A stretch of DNA of 46,962 nucleotides. Source: Planctomycetota bacterium (GTDB lineage Bacteria; Planctomycetota; Phycisphaerae; Phycisphaerales; SM1A02). A program made the translations under genes and the position numbers. The stretch spans positions 1 through 46,962 of the forward strand of contig JADFFQ010000028.1 of assembly GCA_022568135.1 (NCBI GenBank), written 5' to 3'. Positions 26,158-33,573 of this stretch are shown here, piece after piece (position 1 is the first letter of the stretch; every line of letters begins with the position of its first letter). The notes below the pieces were generated by a model. It saw only the letters and a list, made by a program, of their open reading frames with translations, was not told where the DNA came from and ran no database searches.

Positions 26158-27105
26158 CTACGGAAAGCAGGTACCACAGGGATTGCCGCCGGCGACGGAG
26201 CACCAGTCGGCCAGAAGCTTCGCCAGGTCGAACGCATCGACGCACCCGTCGGGGGCGTTGGCTGCACCGGAGATGTCCGCGACGGCGAGGTTGGCTGGCG
26301 TGCAGTTCTCGCAAGGCGGGCTCGGCGGGCTCGGATCGTTGACGGCGGAGCACCATGCCCCGAGCATAGCGCCGAGGTCAAACGCGTCAACGCACCCATC
26401 AGGCACACCGCCCGGGCCGGTGAGGTCGGCCACAGAGAGTGCGATGAGCGCGAAGCTCTGACCCGCATTGTTCATGAAGACGGCGGCACCGCTGGTCAGG
26501 GCATAGTCGGCCGCGTTGTTCGTGCTTAGTGCGAAGCACAAGGGTTGAAACTGCAGGGCCTGCAAGCCCTGCGATGGCAGCGGGCCGCGCCACGGGGGAC
26601 CGAATTCGCCATCGGCGTCGTTGCCGAGCGCGCCGGCAAATCCGGTGGTGGGTCCGGTGTAGTTGGCCCCGCCCCAACTCAGCCGCCACCACACAACCGT
26701 CTGGGGATCGTTCTCGAAGGTGATCGACCCCGCAGCGAGGTAGGATGCCGGAATGAGATTGGTCAGAATGAAATCCGGGGTTGCCGGAGGGTTCGTGAAG
26801 TTGGCAAAGTTCGCGCTGGCGATGAGGATGCGCACATCGCATCCGTTGCTGATCACGTTCGCGCCGAAATCAGTCAGCAAAATGGGGTTTAGGCCTTGGG
26901 CATCCCAGGCAATAAGCCTGGCCCCTGCGACCAAGTTCTGCACGGTGGCCCGCATCCGCAGTTGGATGGCCTGGGCGGTGGTGTCGCCGTTCACCCTACC
27001 GATCACCTGCTCGATCTGCATCAGATGAAACGCCGCATCGGCGGGCTGAACAGCGACAACGAAAAAGCTGATCGCCAGCACAGCTGAAAGCCAGATCCGG
27101 TTCAT
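26158..27105 (-). CDS. Secreted protein with paired dockerin-like C-terminus (paralogue A)
   Basis: The ATG at 27105 begins a clear signal peptide (MNRIWLSAVLAISFFVVAVQ, with cleavage near ADA); the open frame extends 29 codons further without function. The 315-residue protein has a beta-rich body containing IEQVIGRVNGDTTAQAIQLR, WRLSWGGANYTGPTTG and GPPWRGPLPSQGLQALQFQP. Two dockerin-like half-repeats follow (VPDGCVDAFDLGAMLGAWCS and APDGCVDAFDLAKLLADWCS), then a Cys-rich end. Such tails are thought to mediate surface or extracellular attachment in planctomycetes. Each half-repeat keeps the Asp-rich loop and adds a paired Cys, perhaps forming disulfides. Its paralogue lies at 39824-40777. 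Confidence 0.85.
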   Translation of the reverse strand: MNRIWLSAVLAISFFVVAVQPADAAFHLMQIEQVIGRVNGDTTAQAIQLRMRATVQNLVAGARLIAWDAQGLNPILLTDFGANVISNGCDVRILIASANFANFTNPPATPDFILTNLIPASYLAAGSITFENDPQTVVWWRLSWGGANYTGPTTGFAGALGNDADGEFGPPWRGPLPSQGLQALQFQPLCFALSTNNAADYALTSGAAVFMNNAGQSFALIALSVADLTGPGGVPDGCVDAFDLGAMLGAWCSAVNDPSPPSPPCENCTPANLAVADISGAANAPDGCVDAFDLAKLLADWCSVAGGNPCGTCFP

Positions 27106-27140
27106 CTGAAACCCGCCTTTACAACAACCATTGTTTCGCA

Positions 27141-27185
27141 CCGGCACCATCCTCCAGGCGCCGGCGACTTGCCCCGTCAAGTCGC
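27141..27185 (-). promoter_or_regulatory. Two adjoining hairpins in the 5' leader (copy A)
   Basis: In minus-strand sense the leader contains GCGACTTG-ACGGGG-CAAGTCGC (27185-27164). It is followed without a gap by CGGCGCC-TGGAGGAT-GGTGCCG (27163-27142), where one pair is a G-U wobble. The second hairpin ends about 36 bases before the ATG of the dockerin-like protein gene. The identical structure precedes the paralogue at 40813-40857. It may be a regulatory leader or an mRNA-stabilising element. It does not match a riboswitch class that I recognise. Confidence 0.5.
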
Positions 27186-27376
27186 TAGGCATCGACCCTC
27201 CATGACCAGCAAGAAGATCACGCTAGCCGATTCGATTATACCCGCCACCGAGGATGACGGACCAGATAGCCGCAGCGGCGGCCAACGATTCTCTGATGCC
27301 TAAGGCGGGCTGTGCCGCACAGAACCCTGGTGGGAGACCGCGCACGAGGCCTTGCGGAACAACGGCCGCGCCAGGG

Positions 27377-28308
27377 TCACTGGCACGGGCCCCAGTTGTC
27401 CAGCCAGCCGCGGCGGGTCAGCAGGTCGAGGATGCCGACGGTGCCGTCGCCGTCAAAGTCCGGCGGTCCGCCGGGGTCGGTGCCCCACGCGGCCAACAAA
27501 GCCAGCAGATCAAGAATGCCCGCGAATCCGTCGCCGTCGAGGTCGCCCGGCGGCCCCACAAGCCTGAGGCAATCGCCGCTCGACACAAACGGCGCCCCGT
27601 CGAGAAGCGTGCCGCTGACCACAAGCTCCACCAAGTCGCCAGCGGCCAAGTCGTTCAACTGAAGGACATCCACAACGTCGTCCGTCTCGAACTTCATCAA
27701 TAGGTCTGTAACGCCGTCGCCTTCGAGATCGTCGCAGTCGCACAACTCACCCTCAAAAGGTGTGGCCACATCCGCGAACACCGAGTGCGGTCCGGGCGGA
27801 CCCTCGTTCGGAGCCACGCTGCCGCCCTCACCATCGTTCCGTGACAGCAAGAGGCTGGAGAGGTCAACCTCGGTCACGTCGAAGTCCTTCGCGCCGACCA
27901 GCGCCACCGGCAGCACGCCGTGACTGTTGCGGTTGAACGAGTTCGGGCACGAGCCGGGCTTGATGTCGAGATCAAATACCACCTCCTCGCACCCCTGGGG
28001 GCAGGGGGTCACGCCAAAGGCCACATTATCGAAGCGACCGGAAAGCTGACCACCCGGACCACCGAGATCGTTGAAAATCAACAGGCCGAAAGCGCCGACG
28101 AGGTAGCTGAAGTCGCTTGCGGTCAATTGCGGGTCTATTGGTTCAGGGTCGCCGACGGCCCAGATCTTCAACGACAGGTTCGCGCCCCGGGATAGATCCG
28201 GACCCAGCACGCCGACTTGCAGCAAATAATCTTGTTCCGGGAGGAGCTCAAAGATTCCGTCCACTAGAGTGATGGCCGCACCCTTATCCACGCGCAGGAT
28301 GCCGATCT
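27377..28308 (-). pseudogene. 5'-truncated DIKPG-domain/dockerin gene (copy A)
   Basis: The sequence equals the last ~310 codons of the intact gene at 41049-42392. It includes VDGIFELLPEQDYLLQVGVL, the LDIKPGSCPNSFNRNSHG domain and the dockerin-like end (GDLDGDGFAGILDLLALLAA and DFDGDGTVGILDLLTRRGWL). Homology stops abruptly at 28307, so the signal peptide and about 135 N-terminal codons are missing. A GTG at 28291 could start translation, but no Shine-Dalgarno or export signal would be present. Just beyond the break is a scrap encoding TDFDGDG, typical of another dockerin. The reading frame is otherwise undamaged, so the truncation looks recent. Confidence 0.85.
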
Positions 28309-28358
28309 CGGCGCGCCGGGACCGTCGCCGTCGAAGTCAGTACCTCCAAGAAGAAAGC

Positions 28359-28389
28359 GGAAGCCAGGACCTCGTGTGTCCTGACTTCC
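28359..28389 (-). terminator. Rho-independent terminator of the 1283-residue protein gene
   Basis: In minus-strand sense, GGAAGTCAGGAC and GTCCTGGCTTCC form a 12-bp stem with one G-U type mismatch around a 7-base loop. GCTTTCTTCTT follows. It lies about 60 bp after the stop codon at 28452, as expected for that gene. Confidence 0.7.
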
Positions 28390-28451
28390 GCAACGCTTCA
28401 GAAGGGCAGAGCGGGGTGGTTCCATCCCGCCTCCACCCTATGTCTCAGGAG

Positions 28452-31400
28452 TCAGTGCTCCTCCAGAGTGTCCAGAATGACTGGCCGATAGATCGCCTCT
28501 ATATGCTGCAGGTGACCTTGGATGGTCAGCTCGATGGACGAACCTGAGTACAGTCCGCCACCTTGACCTGGTTGCAGGCCATCCTGGGTAGAGCCCGTGG
28601 GCCCGACGCTCCAGCCGACGAACCTCCAGCCGAGGTACATCCGAGGGGCGGTGAGGGTCACGACCGTGGTCTGCGGGAATGTGCGATCGAAGTTCGCGAA
28701 CCCACCGCCATCGAGCTGGAGATCCAGCGGACTCATGTCGAGCCACGCACCTGGCACATTCGACCCAACGGCAAGCAATCCGTCCCCTGTGCCCGGCGGG
28801 ACCAGCCGAACGCAGTCGTCGGCGTCAAACGGCGTCCCGTCGAGGAGAGTGCCGATCAGGGTGAGCGAGACCAAGTCCCCGTCAGGCAAGTCGTTCAGCT
28901 CCAGCGCCGCCACCACGTCGACCGTCTTGAAGTGCATCATCAGGTCTTGGATGCCGTCGCCTTCAAGATCGTGGCAGTCGCACTGCTCAACGCCTTCAAA
29001 CGGCGTGGCCACATCCTCGAACTCCGAGCTCGGTCCAGGCGGACCCTCGTGCGGCGCGACGCTGCCGCCCACACCATCCTTGCGCACCAGCAGGAGGCTA
29101 TCAAGGTCAACCTGCGTGACGTCGAAGCTCTCCCTGCCCACCAAGGCCACCGGCAGGACGCCGTGGCTGTTGCGATTGAACGAGTTCGGGCACGATCCGG
29201 GCTTGATGTCCAGGCTGGCGGTGAATGCGGTCGAGCTGTTCACGAGTCCCGTGACCGACCCGCCGCTCGGATCGTCGATGTCGCTGTTCACCGTCACCAG
29301 GTCGGACAACCCGTCCCCGTCTAGGTCCACGCTGACCACGAAGTTGGGATCGGCATCGACACTGAACGCGATCGGCTCCTCAAACACGACGTCGCCGACT
29401 TCGATGCCGATATTGTGCAGCACCTGCACCGCCGGGCCGATCACCGGATCGTCTGCCACTATTGCCAGATCGGGATCAGAATCACCATCAATATCGACAG
29501 CCTCGATTGACCGCGGTTGGTCGCCGACGAGCAGATCGGCTGGCGGGAAGAAGGCGCCGGCGAACTCACCGCCCTGGTTGATCAAAATCGAAACCGTCGC
29601 GTCATCGGCGTTGACGGCGACGATGTCGGCAAAGCCATCAAGATCGAGATCGCCGGTGGACACGTCTCTCGGGTTGACGCCGATGTCATAGGTGACGGCC
29701 GGGGCGAATATGCCTCCGCCCTGGTTCAGCAGCACAAACACGGAGCCCGGCTGGCCGCCTTGGATGCCAGATTGAGTAGATGGGTCCGTCGGGGTGATCA
29801 CAATCTCATCGGTGACGGGTGGCGGCAACATGCCTCCGCCCTGGTTGCCGAGCGGAATCGATGCTCCCAACTTATTGACGCCGATGAGGTCGAGGCACTT
29901 GTCGTTATCGAGGTCCTCTGCGACCAGGGCCCGCGGGGCCGTTCCGCCGGTGTCCAGCAGCGGGCCCTCCATGAAGTTGCCCGCGCCGTCGTTGAAGAGG
30001 ATCCTGACACTGTTGTCGGCCACACCGCCCTTGCCGGCCACAGTCAGGAAGGTGTTGGCCACAGCCAGATCAACGAAGGTGTCCTCGTTAAAGTCCCCGG
30101 CGATGACCGAGCTCGGTCGATTGCCCACGGTGATGGGCGCCTGCACGATGAACGTGCCCATGCCTGAGCCGTCGTTGAGCAGAACCACAACGGTGTTGTC
30201 GCCGGCGTTGGTCACCGCCAGGTCCAGGTGCGCATCAGCGTCAAAGAAGCCCACGGCCACGCTGCTGGGCTCCAGGCCGACCGGGATCGGGTCGTTCGCT
30301 ACAAAGCCGAGCCACTCGCCCAACTCATCGGTTCCCTGATTCAGGAACACCTGTACGCTGCCACTGGTCAGCGCGCCCCCGGCAGGAGCCGGAATAACCA
30401 CGACCACATCGGTGTTGCCGTCGCTGTCCAGATCACCGCTCGCTTCGGCCGTCGGCTCACCGGCGGCAGGCTCCTCCTGCGGCTCCTCGAAATCAACCTC
30501 GCCACCGAGGGCCTCCACGCTGAGCCGGACCACACCGGTCTCGTAAGAGATGCTCATAAACCGATCGTCGTCGAAGGCAGGCAGGGAAACGAGATCGAAC
30601 ACACCGATCACGGCCCCGGCGCTGAAGATGTCAAAGGTCTCACCGGCCGACGGATCGAATCCCGTTGCCAAGGTCACCACAAGCGTACCGGCAAGGGTCG
30701 CATTGGCGGAGATCGCTAGCAGGTCGTTTCCGACAGCAGCCAGGTCGATGAAAAGCGTTCCCTCAGCCACCTGCAGGTACTCACCGGTGATCGTCAGCGT
30801 GCCGGGATCGTTCACGCCGGGGTGGATCTCGCCGCCGTTTTCAACGGGTCCAGCCAGCAGTCCGTCGCCGTTGACGACACCGTTGGCACCGATGACGATC
30901 TGCGGCGCCGAGACCTGACCGCCGTCCTGGACATTGAGAATGCCCTGACCTTCATCGCCGATCGTGAAGGTTCCGCCGCTGGTCCATATCGACCCGGGGC
31001 CGCTCACGGTCGCCTCACCACTTGAGCCCTCGAATCGGCCGATGAAGGTTGCAAGCACGCTCGACACCAGCCCGCCATTCTCAACGGTGAGTGTTCCTTG
31101 ACCCGTCAGACCGACGAAGAACTGCATATTGCTGGTCCAGGTGGAACCCGCGCCGGTCACGACGGCGTCACCCACGCCGTCGGGATGAAGGCCGATGTAA
31201 CTGTGCCCGACGACTTCGCCCAGACTCGCAACCGCTCCCCCATTGGAGACAATGAGGGTCCCGGTGCCGGGACCGGTGCCGGGGCCCGGCTGGCCATGGC
31301 CGACGCTGAACCAGTCCTCGGATTCCCATCTCGAACCCGGCCCGGTGACAATGGCGAGCCCCGTGCTGCCTTGGCGTGCGGCCACAACACTGGCCGCGTT

Positions 31401-32303
31401 ATCGCTGATCTCTTCCGTGGCGCTGAAGACGGCGGCCCCGTCTTGGACCGTCATCGTCCCATCGCCGCTCCCGCCGACACCGACTTGAAAGCCGGTCACG
31501 CTCGATCCGGCACCGGTGACCAGCACGTCTCCCTCACTTGTTGCGACGGCGCCGATGCGGAACAGTGACAACGATTCGACGGTGCCGCCATTTGCGACAA
31601 GCAGGGTTCCTTCTCCGTCGAATGCGATGAACAGATCGAGTCCGGCACTCAAAAGCGACCCGGAGCCAGTCACAATGATATCACCGTGCGCCTGCGGCTC
31701 CAGATTCTCATTGTCGAAATCCCGACCAGCGATGAAAAACGCCCCGACATTGATGGCACCGCCATCCGAAACAGTAATCGTGGCAAGAGCCCCGGGACTG
31801 TTCGCAGCGAAAAATCCAAGGTCGGTACTCACGGTGGTGTCCGGGCCGATGACAGTGAGAGACCCGACGGCGTTGTCGGCGACGCCGATCCGCGCGAGGC
31901 GCGCTATCGAAAGGGCGCCCCCGCCGGTCAACGTCAGCTCACCCACCTCGCCGTCAACGATCCCCACTCTCAACAGTCCGACGTCTGGATGGATGAGCGC
32001 ATAGGTGTGGCCGTTGAGGTCGAAGGTCACGGTGTCGTCACGAACATCGAGTCGCTGGTTGTCAACATCGCTGCTGAACGTCACCGTGTAGCCCAAGCCC
32101 AGGGTGCTCAGATCGAAGACGGGCCGGTCGTCCGCCCCGGGCACGCCAAAGTCCCAGTTATCCGGGTCGTGGAACGACCCGCCAAGGGGATTGGTCCACA
32201 GAGTGATGACACTGGCTTGAAGTGTCGGTGCCGCAACGGCCGCCGTAACGACAGTGCCCGCGACAGCCAAACGCAGTACAGCAAGCTGACGGCTCCGTTT
32301 CAT
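28452..32303 (-). CDS. Large secreted protein: passenger-type beta repeats, FG-GAP repeats, DIKPG domain
   Basis: The ATG at 32303 has GAGGAGG upstream and a signal peptide (MKRSRQLAVLRLAVAGTVVT, with cleavage near LQA). Residues ~30-560 are repeats of the autotransporter-passenger type (VGSLTVIGPDTTVSTDLGFF, GTMTVQDGAAVFS, GTLTVENGGLVSSVLATFIG), probably a beta-helix. Residues ~607-1020 are FG-GAP/VCBS repeats (GDLDSDGNTDVVVVIPAPAG, GDFNEDTFVDLAVANTF, GDLDLDGFADIVAVNADDAT), a probable calcium-binding propeller. Residues ~1026-1170 are the DIKPG domain also found in the duplicated gene. The last ~110 residues contain YLGWRFVGWSVGP, like an InlB B-repeat. No beta-barrel, dockerin or PEP-CTERM tail is present, so how it is displayed is unclear. 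Confidence 0.88.
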   Translation of the reverse strand: MKRSRQLAVLRLAVAGTVVTAAVAAPTLQASVITLWTNPLGGSFHDPDNWDFGVPGADDRPVFDLSTLGLGYTVTFSSDVDNQRLDVRDDTVTFDLNGHTYALIHPDVGLLRVGIVDGEVGELTLTGGGALSIARLARIGVADNAVGSLTVIGPDTTVSTDLGFFAANSPGALATITVSDGGAINVGAFFIAGRDFDNENLEPQAHGDIIVTGSGSLLSAGLDLFIAFDGEGTLLVANGGTVESLSLFRIGAVATSEGDVLVTGAGSSVTGFQVGVGGSGDGTMTVQDGAAVFSATEEISDNAASVVAARQGSTGLAIVTGPGSRWESEDWFSVGHGQPGPGTGPGTGTLIVSNGGAVASLGEVVGHSYIGLHPDGVGDAVVTGAGSTWTSNMQFFVGLTGQGTLTVENGGLVSSVLATFIGRFEGSSGEATVSGPGSIWTSGGTFTIGDEGQGILNVQDGGQVSAPQIVIGANGVVNGDGLLAGPVENGGEIHPGVNDPGTLTITGEYLQVAEGTLFIDLAAVGNDLLAISANATLAGTLVVTLATGFDPSAGETFDIFSAGAVIGVFDLVSLPAFDDDRFMSISYETGVVRLSVEALGGEVDFEEPQEEPAAGEPTAEASGDLDSDGNTDVVVVIPAPAGGALTSGSVQVFLNQGTDELGEWLGFVANDPIPVGLEPSSVAVGFFDADAHLDLAVTNAGDNTVVVLLNDGSGMGTFIVQAPITVGNRPSSVIAGDFNEDTFVDLAVANTFLTVAGKGGVADNSVRILFNDGAGNFMEGPLLDTGGTAPRALVAEDLDNDKCLDLIGVNKLGASIPLGNQGGGMLPPPVTDEIVITPTDPSTQSGIQGGQPGSVFVLLNQGGGIFAPAVTYDIGVNPRDVSTGDLDLDGFADIVAVNADDATVSILINQGGEFAGAFFPPADLLVGDQPRSIEAVDIDGDSDPDLAIVADDPVIGPAVQVLHNIGIEVGDVVFEEPIAFSVDADPNFVVSVDLDGDGLSDLVTVNSDIDDPSGGSVTGLVNSSTAFTASLDIKPGSCPNSFNRNSHGVLPVALVGRESFDVTQVDLDSLLLVRKDGVGGSVAPHEGPPGPSSEFEDVATPFEGVEQCDCHDLEGDGIQDLMMHFKTVDVVAALELNDLPDGDLVSLTLIGTLLDGTPFDADDCVRLVPPGTGDGLLAVGSNVPGAWLDMSPLDLQLDGGGFANFDRTFPQTTVVTLTAPRMYLGWRFVGWSVGPTGSTQDGLQPGQGGGLYSGSSIELTIQGHLQHIEAIYRPVILDTLEEH

Positions 32304-32343
32304 CCTTAGCCTCCTCTGGTTCCTTTCCCCTCGGCAAGCGACA

Positions 32344-32535
32344 TTAGCAGTTCGGTGTGAATCGACCGCCCGCGGCACCGTCGGAGGCGAGGAGCTTGGC
32401 CGTCTCGTTGGTGATGCACTGACCGAGCCCCCGGCCGGTCACGGCGCCGACCACAAGCACGCCGGTGAAGATGACCAGCAGCGCCCCCATGTTCGGCCGG
32501 TCGTGGGTCAAACCGAATCGAGTGGAAGACCGCAT
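32344..32535 (-). pseudogene. Truncated FG-GAP-type secreted protein gene (N-terminus only)
   Basis: AGGAGGAGG precedes an ATG-ATG pair (32538/32535), and the product opens with an export signal (MGALLVIFTGVLVVGAVTGR). It then reads QCITNETAKLLASDGAAGGR before ending in FTPNC and a stop after 63 residues. KLLASDGAAGDRFG is the usual opening of planctomycete FG-GAP propeller proteins, in which a SVAISGD-type repeat would follow. Here the reading is lost just after that point. The next gene starts 40 bp downstream on the same strand, so a deletion may have joined this promoter and signal sequence to the front of the 1283-residue protein gene. Confidence 0.6.
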
Positions 32536-32736
32536 CATTCCTCCTCCTGTTTGAGCTGGGGCCGATGCTTCTGCCCCGGACCCCGTTACCTCATCCTCCC
32601 GCCCCCGGCGTACTTTCGTATCATACTGCGAGCATGGGCTTTGCGCCAAGATGTGTTTTGCTAAAATTATAGGCCCTGGCAAGCTAGGCAAATCAGCCTC
32701 CCCTTCCCAAGCGGGCGAAGAGAGTGCTTCAGAATC

Positions 32737-32886
32737 CTCTCCCAAAGGGAGAGTGGTATGCCGCTTCCCTCTCCCCCTGGGAGAGGGTCAGGGTGAGGGC
32801 GGATGCAAGATCGACCGGGCCGTCGTTGTTCACGCACCTCTCAAAGGACGCCCTCACCCCCAACCCCTCTCCCAAGGGGAGAGGGG
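32737..32886. repeat. Palindromic repeat cluster with inverted arms
   Basis: It contains the hairpins CTCTCCC-AAA-GGGAGAG (32737-32753), CCCTCTCCC-CCT-GGGAGAGGG (32767-32787) and CCCCTCTCCC-AA-GGGGAGAGGGG (32864-32886). The flanking motifs GGGTGAGGG (near 32792) and CCCTCACCC (near 32851) are inverted relative to each other. Two facing palindromes with a ~60-bp spacer is the layout of REP/BIME-type or MITE-like elements. A related pair lies at 38629-38723. Apart from this element the 32536-33000 gap holds no gene. Confidence 0.75.
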
Positions 32887-33000
32887 GGTCGGAGCCGTGC
32901 CAAAGGTGCAATTGTCTTGCTTTGGGCCGGCCGGGTCGAGACAATGATGCACAGGGCTGCTTTGCCGCGGCAGTGATTCTGTGAAGGGGGGCAGAGGCCG

Positions 33001-33573
33001 ATGCCAACCTCGCGCGACCCGACCAAGCTGCTCGCCCAGGTGAGGGCGGGCAACCGGCGAGCCGGCGATGCGCTGCTGCCACTGGTCTATGAGGAGCTGC
33101 GGGACCTGGCCCAAGGGTATCTGCGCCGGGAGAAGCCGGGCCATACGCTCCAGGCGACGGCCCTGGTGAACGAGGCCTATCTGCGATTGGTGGATCAGAC
33201 CCGGGTGGATTGGCAGGGGCGGACCCACTTCAAGGCGGTGGCGGCCCTGGCGATGCGGCGCCTTCTGGTCGATCACGCCCGAGCGCGAAATCGAAAAAAA
33301 CGCGGGCGAGACTGGCGGCGGGTGACCCTCCACGACGCGTTACTATTGTCTGACACGAAGGCACCGCCCCCGGCGGTTCTGCACGAAGCCCTCGAGAAGA
33401 TGCGCCGCCTCGATGAGCGACAATACCGAGTGGTGGAGCTTCGGGTCTTCGGCGGGCTGAGCAACGACGAGATCGCCGGGTTACTCGAGGTCTCGGTCCG
33501 AACGGTGGAGCGCGATTGGAAGATGGGCCAAACCTGGCTCCGTCGGGAACTCAGTACAGGAGCAAAAGACTAA
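33001..33573 (+). CDS. ECF sigma factor, TIGR02999-like
   Basis: The 190-residue protein has region 2 (LLPLVYEELRDLAQGYLRRE, then ALVNEAYLRLVDQTRVDWQG and MRRLLVDHARARNRKKRGRD). Region 4 carries a helix-turn-helix (DERQYRVVELRVFGGLSNDE and IAGLLEVSVRTVERDWKMGQ). This matches the PF07638/TIGR02999 group, which is frequent in planctomycetes. Its stop codon overlaps the next start (TAATG), tying it to a Ser/Thr kinase. In the related ECF groups the partner kinase is thought to control sigma activity instead of an anti-sigma factor. No target promoter set can be deduced from the window. Confidence 0.93.
   Translation: MPTSRDPTKLLAQVRAGNRRAGDALLPLVYEELRDLAQGYLRREKPGHTLQATALVNEAYLRLVDQTRVDWQGRTHFKAVAALAMRRLLVDHARARNRKKRGRDWRRVTLHDALLLSDTKAPPPAVLHEALEKMRRLDERQYRVVELRVFGGLSNDEIAGLLEVSVRTVERDWKMGQTWLRRELSTGAKD

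Larger units (their letters stand above)
26158..28307 (-). repeat. Segmental duplication, copy A (partner 39824-41979)
   Basis: From about 27100 to 28307 this block is nearly identical base for base to 40772-41979, at a constant offset of 13672. From 26158 to about 27100 the two copies still align, but their encoded proteins differ at roughly a third of positions. The block holds a dockerin-like protein gene and, upstream of it on the minus strand, a DIKPG-domain gene that is truncated here and complete in the partner. Confidence 0.92.

Noticed and set aside
27254..27703. A 149-codon plus-strand frame repeated almost exactly at 40926-41375
   Set aside because: Its conservation only reflects the segmental duplication. 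It is antisense to the DIKPG/dockerin gene and shows no start signal or domain.
28563..31570. Several long plus-strand frames (up to 364 codons) opposite the 1283-residue protein gene
   Set aside because: They are GC-driven antisense frames. Their translations have no motifs, whereas the minus strand shows signal peptide, repeats and domains throughout.
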